DNA of 64,000 nucleotides from an uncultured Pseudomonadota bacterium. Lineage in GTDB: Bacteria; Pseudomonadota; Gammaproteobacteria; Burkholderiales; JALYOK01. Made by a program: the position numbers and the translations under genes. The DNA is taken from contig CADEHE010000011.1 of NCBI GenBank assembly GCA_902826775.1, positions 124,001-188,000 of the forward strand, written 5' to 3'. The notes beneath the pieces are model-generated. The model saw nothing but the letters and a program-made list of their open reading frames with translations, was not told where the DNA came from and did no database searches. Of this stretch, positions 54,778 through 63,438 are shown piece after piece. Position 1 is the stretch's first letter, and every line of letters starts with the position of its first letter.

Positions 54778-55569
54778 CTAGCGTCGCTGCGTAAGGCCGT
54801 TGCTGCTAGCCTTGTTTAGGACGGTGCCAAGAAAATTGGTGCCGGCGAGCATCTCGGCCGCTTGGACGGCATGGTCGGCCTGAGTCTGGCGCTCAGCAAC
54901 TACCATCAGAGTGGCGTCCACTAGAGGTGCCAGCGCAACAGCGTTGGCAGAATGCAGGATTGCGGGCAAATCAAAAATGATAAACTGCCGTGGATCCTGC
55001 GACTTCAAAGCTTTGATCAACTGCATCATCTGTGGCGAGCCTAACAATTCAGGCGCATTGGGGAGCGCCGTGCCTGCTGGAAGAATCGTAAGCCGTTCTA
55101 CGGATGGATGCGCCAGTAGCTGTGTCAGTGGACTGCCTCGGGTGAAATACTCAGATACGCCGGGATGATTCGGCACGCAGAAAAGCTCATGCAGGCGCGG
55201 ACGCTTGAAATCGCAATCGACCAGCAACACGGAATTCTGCGGATCCATCACAATTGCCATAGCGAGGTTCGCGGCAATATGTGACGCACCGTCGCCAGGT
55301 AGGGGCGCGGCGATTGCAAGTGCTGTGTGTTGATTTGCGCGCATCCGATTGAGCACCTGTGTGCGCAACATACGGTACGCATCAAGCGTGCCGTCGTCTC
55401 TATCGAGAGAAATCACATGATTGGCGGAAAGGTGAGTCGCCAGCCGATCCTTGCTACCCGGCTGCAGAATTTCTGCGGCCAAAGGTGCGCGCGTTTCCTG
55501 TGGCGTCTTGCCGTCGACGGTCGCTTCGCCGTCCTGCAGACGCTTCATAGCTGACACTATGCGATCCAT
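54778..55569 (-). CDS. CpsD/CapB-type tyrosine kinase-like protein, degenerate P-loop
   Basis: A 263-residue MinD/ParA-like ATPase of the BY-kinase type. Walker A' VLLVDCD (114-120) and Walker B FIIFDLP are present. The P-loop reads PGDGASH (91-97) where active enzymes have a Lys (as in GEGKS), so the invariant Lys is Ala95. The C-terminus also lacks a Tyr cluster. It is probably an inactive or altered partner of the chain-length protein, whose gene overlaps it by 13 nt. Confidence 0.85.
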   Translation of the reverse strand: MDRIVSAMKRLQDGEATVDGKTPQETRAPLAAEILQPGSKDRLATHLSANHVISLDRDDGTLDAYRMLRTQVLNRMRANQHTALAIAAPLPGDGASHIAANLAMAIVMDPQNSVLLVDCDFKRPRLHELFCVPNHPGVSEYFTRGSPLTQLLAHPSVERLTILPAGTALPNAPELLGSPQMMQLIKALKSQDPRQFIIFDLPAILHSANAVALAPLVDATLMVVAERQTQADHAVQAAEMLAGTNFLGTVLNKASSNGLTQRR

Positions 55570-57308
55570 TCCGCGCTCCTTTCGACGTTTGTTTGCTCGG
55601 ACGCTGCCGGCCGGCTGTCCAATGGCAAAACTGAGAAATGCGCCAGCCCCGCCAACAACGCAAGCGCCAACAGGGCGGCCACTGCCGCATGACGTAGCTT
55701 GACTCTGCTAGGGCGGATGCGAGATTTACCGAAGTCCGGAATCGACGCCAGTACCGGCGCGTGCAAGACTTGACCAAGCTGACTCGCGCTTTGTATGGTC
55801 TTATCCATTGCTTCACGAATTCCGCCAATTGCTAAACCCGCCCCAAGCGACAGCGCCGCGCCCAGAAGTGCCAACGCCGTCCGGTTTGGCCGTATCGGTT
55901 TCTCTGGCAAATTAGCAGGCTCAATGACAGTGAATTGCTCAGTCTTGTTTTCCTGTTCTAAGGACTTGGCTACTTGTGCTTCCACGAGCTTTGCTCTGAC
56001 TTCTTGATACCGCCGCGTCGCGTTCTCGCGCTCACGAGTGATGTCGAGATACTCCCGCTCTGCCTGCGGCGTTTCTCTCAAGCGGCGCTCGTACTCTGCA
56101 AGCTTCTCGCGAAGTTGGTTTTGGCGTGCGCGTATTCCGCGAATCTCTAGCTGAATGGTTGCGAGTTGCCCACCTAAGGTAACGTAAACAGGATTGTCCG
56201 CCTGTGGTATCAAGGCGTTCTCAGTCGCTCGTGCGCCGACGACCGCACTGAGTTCTGCGAGCTTACTCTTGGTCTTGACTACGTCAGGGTGCTCTTCAGA
56301 GTAGCGCTGACGCAAAGATACCAGCTCTCCGCGCAAGCGAAGCAATTCCTGCTCTTGTGGCGATTCAATCTTACCGACGTCGAGTTGCCGCTGGAGTCCG
56401 TCTATTTCTTGTCGCAGGCGCTGCACGTCAGGATGGTCGGGGGAGTAGATGCCGACAAGGCTATCGTAGCGCAGGCGCGCCAGGTGCAGGCGCTCGGCAC
56501 TATCGACGATGCGTTCCCCAGTGGCGGAAACTGCGGGCAGATAGGGCTTGACTTGGACAAGCTGCGCCTCGACATCAGATTTGCGCTGCATCAGCGCTGT
56601 GATCTGCCGCTCGCTCTCTAGTAATTCGATTTCTGCGCGCTCACGCAGCTGCAGATTGGCTTGGGACTGTTCAGGCAGCTGTCCCGCGTTGCGTTCCTTA
56701 AAGCGCGCCAGATTTTGTTCGATCTCGCTGATCTGTGCCTCAAGGCGCGCCGCCTCTTGTCCTAGGAAGCGCTCTGCGTCGGCTGTCTGCTGTTGGCGAT
56801 TTCTCAAGTTCTCGTTGAGATAGAGTGAAACGAGTTCGGCAGTAACTTTCTGTGCCTGTTCCGCGCTTTCGCCGTTGAAAGAGAGGACGAACGCGATCGT
56901 AGCCGTGGTTTTGTTTCCACTGCGTTTGTCGGTTACTTCCGCGCTTAACATCTCAAGGGCAATATTGCTCCGAGCGCGTTCGATTACGCCTTCCGATGTT
57001 CCGTTCTTCCTTTGTTTCCTATAGAGATCGAACTTTTCGATGATCTGACGCAGATTGGCGCGCGTCATGACCTGACGACTGATGACCTGAATACGTTGAT
57101 CTGCGTAGCTAGAAAAAGTGGACCCGACCAACTCAGTGGGAATCTCGTGTTCCTCGACGAGTATCGTTGCCGATGAGCGATAAGTGGACGGCAGCGCCTT
57201 AATGACAGCTATGGACAGCGCCAAGAGCAAGGCGGCCGGCAGCGCAATCTGCCAAAAGCGTCGACGCAGGAACGAGAGAAAGGTGAGAAAGTCTGGTTGA
57301 GCGGTCAT
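55557..57308 (-). CDS. Wzz/GumC-type chain-length determinant protein
   Basis: A 583-residue polysaccharide co-polymerase with TM1 (about 19-40), a Wzz domain, a long periplasmic coiled coil (about 160-460, GNVR-type) and a second membrane hairpin (PIRPNRTALALLGAALSLGAGLAIGG). After this comes a cytoplasmic linker and a third hydrophobic helix near residues 540-560. It sets polymer length with a BY-kinase. The C-terminal extra helix is unusual. The following BY-kinase-like gene overlaps by 13 nt. Confidence 0.9.
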   Translation of the reverse strand: MTAQPDFLTFLSFLRRRFWQIALPAALLLALSIAVIKALPSTYRSSATILVEEHEIPTELVGSTFSSYADQRIQVISRQVMTRANLRQIIEKFDLYRKQRKNGTSEGVIERARSNIALEMLSAEVTDKRSGNKTTATIAFVLSFNGESAEQAQKVTAELVSLYLNENLRNRQQQTADAERFLGQEAARLEAQISEIEQNLARFKERNAGQLPEQSQANLQLRERAEIELLESERQITALMQRKSDVEAQLVQVKPYLPAVSATGERIVDSAERLHLARLRYDSLVGIYSPDHPDVQRLRQEIDGLQRQLDVGKIESPQEQELLRLRGELVSLRQRYSEEHPDVVKTKSKLAELSAVVGARATENALIPQADNPVYVTLGGQLATIQLEIRGIRARQNQLREKLAEYERRLRETPQAEREYLDITRERENATRRYQEVRAKLVEAQVAKSLEQENKTEQFTVIEPANLPEKPIRPNRTALALLGAALSLGAGLAIGGIREAMDKTIQSASQLGQVLHAPVLASIPDFGKSRIRPSRVKLRHAAVAALLALALLAGLAHFSVLPLDSRPAASEQTNVERSAEWIA

Positions 57309-57402
57309 GGCTTTTCTTGTTCTATTCTGTTGAAGATCGATAGTTCTTTAACATGCGAGGCAAGCTACCTGCTTTTAGGATACTGGGCAAGACGTTGCCG
57401 AA

Positions 57403-58569
57403 TCAAAATGAATGAAGATGAGTTGGTAGGGAGTATCGCGTGCTCAGGAAGAACGAGTTGGCTTGAACCGATTCGCCCTGGTCCGGTCGCTGATGAGCGT
57501 GCGCTATGTCTGCTTCGATCGACCAGTCTTCGGTCACCAGATATGTGACGTTGCCATTCAACCGGTAGTAAGTGTCGGATGCGATTGCGCTCGTTGCGAA
57601 AATCGGCTGATTGCGGTAGGCGGCTGCACCCAGCGCATACGAAAACCTGGGCGAAAGTTTTTCCGTCCATAAAGCAGATAGTCGATCAGTTTGCGTTAAC
57701 TCGCCGGAGCCGGTAGGGTTGTTTTCTCGCTCTAGACCCACGGCAAGCGTGCTGGTGAGAAAAGACCTCTCGATGCTTGCTTGAGCCAGCCAGCCACTCT
57801 CAGCATCTTTCGCTAACGTTGAATTTGAACGAATACGGCTAAGCCCTACCCCGACTTTTGCCTTGAGTACTTCTGTAAGCTGGCTTTCAAGCAAAGTCTG
57901 AGCGTAGATGTTGCGGACGGAACCCCCGCCGGCGCGCCTGAGCTGTGACATTCCAGTCAGGGCCTGAATAGAGCTTCGTTCCGAAAGGCGATAAGAGAAG
58001 ACGCCATAAGGCGATTCGGTTTGATAGTCGGTCAATCCCGTTCCCGCGGCATCTTCGTACTTGATCTGCGCGAAGTCGTATCCGAGTTGCACGGACGCGC
58101 GTTCGCTCAGTTGCGTTGTCCAAGAGGGATTGACGCTGGCGCGGGCGCGTTGGCGGTTTTCTTGCACCACACCGGTTTGGCTCAACTCTGACGCTAGTGT
58201 GGAGTCACGAACGTACTCGGTTCGAATGCCGATTTGGCCGCGCTCATAGAGTTTTGCCATCGAAGCTTCAATGGCGAGATCTGTAGCGTTTAAATCCGAG
58301 TCTCCTCGATAACGATTGATACTTGCTTGGGCTTTCGCTACTGCAGTAACTGTCTCGGTATGGGCTTTGACTTCGACTGCCGGCGCAATTGTGGTTATCG
58401 TTACATTGGGATGCGAATCGGAAACAAGGCGAACGTTGTCGTTGTAGCCTTCACCGAGGCGCAACGACATACGTAACGACATCTCCGCAGCGCGCGCAAG
58501 CTCGACAACTGTCATGAACGCGAAAGCAGCGCACAGCAGCACTGTGCCGCCGGACGGTGTCGAGCGCAT
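57403..58569 (-). CDS. Outer-membrane beta-barrel protein of the EPS locus
   Basis: A 388-residue exported protein with a signal peptide (cut near ARAAE) and amphipathic strands throughout (LRLGEGYNDNVRL, YDFAQIKYEDAAGTGLTDYQ), ending in ANSFFLSTRYSLPTHLHSF. The pattern matches the barrel proteins seen in exopolysaccharide and PEP-CTERM-type loci (EpsL/TIGR03016-like), probably the outer-membrane exit. It sits between the wza-like and gumC-like genes. Confidence 0.78.
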   Translation of the reverse strand: MRSTPSGGTVLLCAAFAFMTVVELARAAEMSLRMSLRLGEGYNDNVRLVSDSHPNVTITTIAPAVEVKAHTETVTAVAKAQASINRYRGDSDLNATDLAIEASMAKLYERGQIGIRTEYVRDSTLASELSQTGVVQENRQRARASVNPSWTTQLSERASVQLGYDFAQIKYEDAAGTGLTDYQTESPYGVFSYRLSERSSIQALTGMSQLRRAGGGSVRNIYAQTLLESQLTEVLKAKVGVGLSRIRSNSTLAKDAESGWLAQASIERSFLTSTLAVGLERENNPTGSGELTQTDRLSALWTEKLSPRFSYALGAAAYRNQPIFATSAIASDTYYRLNGNVTYLVTEDWSIEADIAHAHQRPDQGESVQANSFFLSTRYSLPTHLHSF

Positions 58570-58587
58570 GTCGCGTTACCTCAACCG

Positions 58588-59211
58588 CTAGGGCACGACA
58601 ACGGTGTCGCCGCTTTTCAGCGAGATGTTCTGACTTAGCCCGAGGCCGTTTTGGACTTGACTGTAGTCGAAGCGAAAGCGCGCATCTTTGCCATTGACTT
58701 TGCGCAGAATGAGAATGTCTTGCTCTGCCGCAAAGGGCGTGAGCCCTCCCGCCATACTTAGAGCTTGTAACACATCGACACGGCGTCCGACGCTGAATTC
58801 GCCCGGTTTGTTGACGCGGCCGATGACATAAATCTTGTAGCTCGCGGCTTTTAGCACTGAGACGTTGACTGATGCACGCGGTATAAATCGCGCGAGCTTC
58901 TGGGTGATTTCTTCCTGTAGCTGTTGCGGCGTCTTGCCTCCAGCCTGGACTTCGCCAATGAGTGGGAACGAAATCCCACCGTCAGGGCGCACCAGCACTT
59001 CCTTCTTCAGGCCTTCTTCCTTCCAAACTACTATTTCCAACAAATCTTCAGGCCCGATCTCGTAGGCTGACGAGGCTGCACCAACGGATGCTCTCAGCGG
59101 TGCGAGAGGGGCGCTTTGCGGCGAAGGGGTGGCGAGATTGGTACATCCGTTCCCGAGAGTAGCCAGCGCAAGTGCAGCCGACCAAACGAGCATTTTTCTT
59201 GATGAGCGCAT
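58588..59211 (-). CDS. Polysaccharide export lipoprotein (Wza-like)
   Basis: A 207-residue protein with a lipoprotein signal (LGNGC) and the poly-export domain (YEIGPEDLLEIVVWKEEGL, then VRPDGGISFPLIGEVQAGG), followed by one SLBB domain (YKIYVIGRVNKPGEFSVG). The ATG at 59211 is preferred because it starts the lipoprotein signal. It is shorter than Wza of E. coli, being of the one-SLBB kind often paired with a separate barrel, here the adjacent gene. Confidence 0.9.
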   Translation of the reverse strand: MRSSRKMLVWSAALALATLGNGCTNLATPSPQSAPLAPLRASVGAASSAYEIGPEDLLEIVVWKEEGLKKEVLVRPDGGISFPLIGEVQAGGKTPQQLQEEITQKLARFIPRASVNVSVLKAASYKIYVIGRVNKPGEFSVGRRVDVLQALSMAGGLTPFAAEQDILILRKVNGKDARFRFDYSQVQNGLGLSQNISLKSGDTVVVP

Positions 59212-59394
59212 TGATGTTGCTTTTTCTTCGATGTCTGGCGTAAGAGTAGAACATTTTCTCGCCTCAGCGAAGTGGTTTGTTCGCTTTCGATGCAGAAAAT
59301 CTTGACGACGGCAGACGAGCGTTACCGGGATTCGCTTCCGTCGACATACTGAACACTGCAATATGGCGACACTTCGACCGGACAACGAGCGCGG

Positions 59395-60162
59395 CTAAAA
59401 GCGTGGGCTGCGCGCAAGTAGCTGTTTTGCAATTCCGTACAAAAACGCGGTGTTCGTGCTTAGATAGCGGCGCCAGAGTCTTCGCGGCTCCTTTATCAAT
59501 CGGTACGCCCACTCAAGCCCAAGGTGCTGCATCCACACCGGCGCACGCCGCAGAGTTCTGGCATGGTAGTCAAACGCCGCACCAACACCCAACATTACCG
59601 CCTGAATTCGGCCGCGGTGCTGTGCCATCCACAGCTCTTGCTTCGGACATCCCAGGCCGACAAAGACAAGCGCAGCCCCCGATGCGTTGACGCTTTCTAC
59701 GATTGTCTTGTCTTCTGCCTCACTGAGCGCTCTAAACGGCGGAGATAACATACCGGCCAGTTGCAGTGACGGGAAAGCGGCTGCAATCCTGGCGCGGAGT
59801 GCCGTCAACGTAGAATCCGACGACCCATAAAAATAGACCGGCAGGCGCAAATCGGCACAGCGAGCCAAGAGTCGCCACGTCAAATCGGGCCCGTTGATGC
59901 GTTCCTGTTTACCGTGTCCCATTCTGCGAAGGGACCACGCGACAGGCATTCCATCGGGTGTTGCCATATCGGCGCCGTTAATTACTTCTTGGAAGGCTGC
60001 ATCTGTGCTTGCGGTTACCACTGAATGCACATTGCATGCGCACACATAGCGAGACTCGCGCCGCTGACCCCAGGCAATAATCTGGTCCAGACTCTGTTGC
60101 CATGAGAGCGCGTCGATATTTGCGCCCAAGATAGGTGCAGTAGTGCGAGCGTGGTGTTCCAT
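59395..60162 (-). CDS. WecG/TagA/CpsF family glycosyltransferase
   Basis: A 255-residue glycosyltransferase with the family signatures NGADMATPDGMPVAW and FVGLGCPKQELWMAQH, and the C-terminal basic APVWMQHLGLEWAYRLIKEPRR membrane-binding helix. Such enzymes add a sugar from a UDP (or similar) donor to a lipid-linked intermediate on the inner-membrane surface. The adjacent genes on the same strand are another glycosyltransferase and the GDP-fucose pair. Confidence 0.9.
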   Translation of the reverse strand: MEHHARTTAPILGANIDALSWQQSLDQIIAWGQRRESRYVCACNVHSVVTASTDAAFQEVINGADMATPDGMPVAWSLRRMGHGKQERINGPDLTWRLLARCADLRLPVYFYGSSDSTLTALRARIAAAFPSLQLAGMLSPPFRALSEAEDKTIVESVNASGAALVFVGLGCPKQELWMAQHRGRIQAVMLGVGAAFDYHARTLRRAPVWMQHLGLEWAYRLIKEPRRLWRRYLSTNTAFLYGIAKQLLARSPRF

Positions 60163-60167
60163 ATGTC

Positions 60168-61364
60168 TTAGTAGTTCGCTTTTTCCATTCTTTGTTGGCT
60201 GAGCGCGAGAGTGTAGATGGCGATCAATTGTTCATAGTTGCGCTCAGGGGTGTACTTTAGCTCGTAATGCGCGCGAGCGTTATCTCCCATTTGTCGCATT
60301 CTATCCGGATGATTGGCAACGAAAGCGAGTTTTTCCGCTAGCGCTGCAGCGTCGCCTGGCGCGAACAGCAGGCCGTTTTGACCATCATGAACGAGTTCCT
60401 CCAGAGCGCCCAAGCGACTGGCCACGACGGGTGTGCCGCAGGCATAAGCCTCGGCGATTACGAGTGGGAACTGCTCGTAGCCTATGCTCGGTAGCACCAC
60501 GTAGGACGCCGCCCCCATGTGCTCACGCACCACGTTCTGGTCTTGCCAGCCCAGCCAGCGCACTTGCGGATGCGCGGCGACGATCCGCTCCAAAGGACCA
60601 GAGCCGATCACCGTACAACGGCTAGTTGTGCTTAGGGAGAGTGCGTCGAGCAAAACGCGTATCCCCTTTTCCTCGGAGAGTCTTCCCACGAAGAGGCCGC
60701 CCTGCCGGGCTGCTGGCGAAGGATCTGACGCGCCGACAAAGTTAGGCTTGACGCTCAATTTATCCGCAGGCAAACCCGCGGCAACGAATTTTTTCTTGGA
60801 AAACTCGCTCAGTGCGATATAACGAGTGACTTTGCTCCGAAAGGTACCGAGAGCACGATGCAGGGCAAGCATTCCTACCAACGCGCTCGATTGTGTCAAC
60901 GAACCTCGATAGCAACGCTGCACCACGCCTCTCCAAGGCAGAGTATGCAGACAAGCCTCGCACACCTGACCGTTGCGCAGAAAAGTGGCCTGCGCGCAGG
61001 CGAGGCGGAAGTTGTGCAAGGTCTGCACGACTGGCACTCGCTCGCTGTGGGCTGCCCAGTAGATTGAGGGCGAGAGGCGCGGGAAGGTGTTGTGCACATG
61101 CATCACGTCCGGTTGATGCCGGCGAATGACTTCATGCATTAGCGCATGCGCTGATCGTGACCAGAGCGTGTCGGCCAGCGAGCGAATGCGCGCTTGAGCA
61201 TCAAGCCCGTCGTTACTGCACCGGTGTTCTACGACATCATGGCCGTGCTTTCGGAGCAAGGCAATCTCGGCCTCCACAACTGCGTCTTCGCCGCCCCTCT
61301 GTTTATAGGCGTTGTGCGCTACCAGAACCTTTAGCGGACGAGGGCTCGCATCCGTGTTGATCAT
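60168..61364 (-). CDS. GT4-family glycosyltransferase
   Basis: A 398-residue GT-B enzyme with a conserved N-terminal GGEDAVVEAEIALLRKHGHDV and the C-terminal donor-binding GRLSEEKGIRVLLDAL and EAYACGTPVVASRLGALEELV motifs of group 1 glycosyltransferases. The donor may be a GDP-sugar given the neighbouring gmd and fcl genes, but this is inference. It is 5 nt from the WecG-type gene. Confidence 0.92.
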   Translation of the reverse strand: MINTDASPRPLKVLVAHNAYKQRGGEDAVVEAEIALLRKHGHDVVEHRCSNDGLDAQARIRSLADTLWSRSAHALMHEVIRRHQPDVMHVHNTFPRLSPSIYWAAHSERVPVVQTLHNFRLACAQATFLRNGQVCEACLHTLPWRGVVQRCYRGSLTQSSALVGMLALHRALGTFRSKVTRYIALSEFSKKKFVAAGLPADKLSVKPNFVGASDPSPAARQGGLFVGRLSEEKGIRVLLDALSLSTTSRCTVIGSGPLERIVAAHPQVRWLGWQDQNVVREHMGAASYVVLPSIGYEQFPLVIAEAYACGTPVVASRLGALEELVHDGQNGLLFAPGDAAALAEKLAFVANHPDRMRQMGDNARAHYELKYTPERNYEQLIAIYTLALSQQRMEKANY

Positions 61365-61367
61365 CCT

Positions 61368-62306
61368 TCAGCGTGCGTGAGACGACTGCGCGAGATACCA
61401 CGCATAAGTCTGTCCAATTCCATCTTCCAGCGAACGCTGTGCGCGCCATCCGAGCTGCGTCATGCGGCTCACATCTAGCAGTTTGCGCGGCGTGCCATCT
61501 GGTTTGCTGCGATCGAACTCCAGCCGCCCGCCATAGCCGACGACGCGCATGATAGTTTGCGCCAACTCCTTGATGCTCACATCAGAACCTTGCCCAACAT
61601 TGAACACCCCTTCGCTGATCTCGCGTTCCATCAGGTGGATGCAGGCATCAGCCATATCATCGACATGGAGGAACTCGCGCAACGGTGATCCGGTGCCCCA
61701 CACCGTGACCGCACCAGCTTGTGCAAGCTTGGCTTCGTGGACTTTGCGCAGCAAAGCCGGTAGAACATGGCTCGTCGCGAGGTCGAAGTTGTCGTTGGGG
61801 CCGTAAAGGTTGGTAGGCATCACACTGAGATAACGTGTGCCGTGCTGCTTGTTGTAGGCTTCGCACAGTTTGAGTCCCGCAATCTTTGCGATCGCGTAAG
61901 CTTCATTGGTCTTTTCGAGCGGGCCGGTGAGCAAAGACTCTTCTCGAATGGGCTGCGGACAATCGCGCGGGTAAATGCAGCTTGATCCAAGAAACATTAA
62001 GCGCTGGACGCCGCTTTCGTAAGCGCTATGAATAACATTTGCTTCGATGACGAGGTTCTGCTGCAGAAAATCGGCTGGATAGGTATTGTTGGCGTGGATG
62101 CCGCCGACCTTTGCAGCAGCCAGAAGCACGTAGTCCGGCTTTACTTGTGTCATGAAGTCGCGGACCGCAGACTGATCGAGCAGATTGAGCTCTTGCCGCG
62201 TGCGCAAGACCAGGTTCTCATAGCCGCGGGAGCTAAGTCCTCGAACTAGCGCCGATCCGACCATACCGCGGTGCCCGGCGACGAATATCTTGAGAGATCT
62301 GTCCAT
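61368..62306 (-). CDS. fcl: GDP-L-fucose synthase
   Basis: A 312-residue extended SDR with the NADPH motif FVAGHRGMVGSALVRGL, the SSCIYPRDCPQPI substrate loop and the active-site YAIAKIAG (YxxxK). It epimerises and reduces GDP-4-keto-6-deoxymannose to GDP-L-fucose. The ATG at 62306 is used; the frame opens at TTG 62315. It is next to gmd, the preceding step. Confidence 0.96.
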   Translation of the reverse strand: MDRSLKIFVAGHRGMVGSALVRGLSSRGYENLVLRTRQELNLLDQSAVRDFMTQVKPDYVLLAAAKVGGIHANNTYPADFLQQNLVIEANVIHSAYESGVQRLMFLGSSCIYPRDCPQPIREESLLTGPLEKTNEAYAIAKIAGLKLCEAYNKQHGTRYLSVMPTNLYGPNDNFDLATSHVLPALLRKVHEAKLAQAGAVTVWGTGSPLREFLHVDDMADACIHLMEREISEGVFNVGQGSDVSIKELAQTIMRVVGYGGRLEFDRSKPDGTPRKLLDVSRMTQLGWRAQRSLEDGIGQTYAWYLAQSSHAR

Positions 62307-62315
62307 TCGCGCCAA

Positions 62316-63407
62316 CTACTTGTGCTTGGACTCGACCAGCAACTCGCGGCGGGCTAGCTCGACGTCTTCCGCCACCATCTCGCGTACCAACTGCTCGAAG
62401 CTCGTCTTAGGATGCCAGCCAAGTTTCTCCCGCGCGCGGGTCGCATCGCCGAGCAGGGATTCAACTTCAGTGGGACGGAAATAACGTGGATCTATTTTCA
62501 CGATCGATTTGCCCACAAGCGAATGTCGCTTACCGGCGTCGACTGCAAGTACCACGCCCTCTTCGTGCAAGCCTTCGCCCTGCCAGCGCAACTCGATGCC
62601 GAGTTCCGCGGCGGTTACGTCGACGAAACGCCGCACGCTTTGCTGTTGACCGGAGGCAATTACGAAGTCCTCGGGTTGTGGCTGTTGCAACATCAACCAC
62701 TGCATCTCGACATAGTCTCTCGCGTGTCCCCAGTCGCGCTTAGCGTCGAGGTTGCCGAGGTACAGCACATCGTCCAGACCTGCTTTAATGCGAGCCAGCG
62801 CCCGAGTGATCTTTCGGGTAACGAATGTCTCGCCGCGTCGCGGCGATTCATGATTAAACAAGATGCCATTGCAGGCATATAGCCCGTACGCCTCACGGTA
62901 GTTGATCGTGATCCAGTACGCGTAAAGTTTTGCCACAGCGTAGGGGCTACGCGGATAAAACGGGGTCGTCTCCCGTTGTGGAGTTTCTTGCACAAGCCCA
63001 TATAGCTCAGACGTCGAGGCTTGGTAAAAACGGGTCTTTTCTTGCAGATTGAGAATGCGAATTGCTTCGAGCAAGCGCAAAGCCCCTAGAGCATCCGCGT
63101 TGGCGCTGTACTCCGGTTCTTCGAACGAAACGGCGACGTGCGACTGCGCACCAAGATTGTAGAGCTCGTCGGGCTGAACCTCTTGGATAATACGTATCAA
63201 GTTGGTTGAATCGGTTAAGTCACCATAGTGCAGAATGAAATGGCGTCCGCTGTCGTGCGGGTCTTTGTAGATGTGGTCGATACGTTGCGTATTGAAGCTA
63301 GATGCGCGCCGTTTGATGCCGTGCACTTCGTAGCCTTTAGCCAGCAGGAACTCAGCGAGGTAAGAACCGTCCTGGCCGGTTACGCCGGTAATCAATGCTT
63401 TCTTCAT
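62316..63407 (-). CDS. gmd: GDP-mannose 4,6-dehydratase
   Basis: A 363-residue extended SDR beginning KKALITGVTGQDGSYLAEFL, with STSELYGLVQETPQRE, the catalytic YAVAKLYAYW and NHESPRRGETFVTRKI. It converts GDP-mannose to GDP-4-keto-6-deoxymannose, the substrate of the adjacent Fcl. Fucose (or a related deoxy sugar such as rhamnose) is therefore a likely component of the polymer. Confidence 0.97.
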   Translation of the reverse strand: MKKALITGVTGQDGSYLAEFLLAKGYEVHGIKRRASSFNTQRIDHIYKDPHDSGRHFILHYGDLTDSTNLIRIIQEVQPDELYNLGAQSHVAVSFEEPEYSANADALGALRLLEAIRILNLQEKTRFYQASTSELYGLVQETPQRETTPFYPRSPYAVAKLYAYWITINYREAYGLYACNGILFNHESPRRGETFVTRKITRALARIKAGLDDVLYLGNLDAKRDWGHARDYVEMQWLMLQQPQPEDFVIASGQQQSVRRFVDVTAAELGIELRWQGEGLHEEGVVLAVDAGKRHSLVGKSIVKIDPRYFRPTEVESLLGDATRAREKLGWHPKTSFEQLVREMVAEDVELARRELLVESKHK

Positions 63408-63438
63408 AAATCTCTTTAGACCTGCAGTGCAGAACTGC

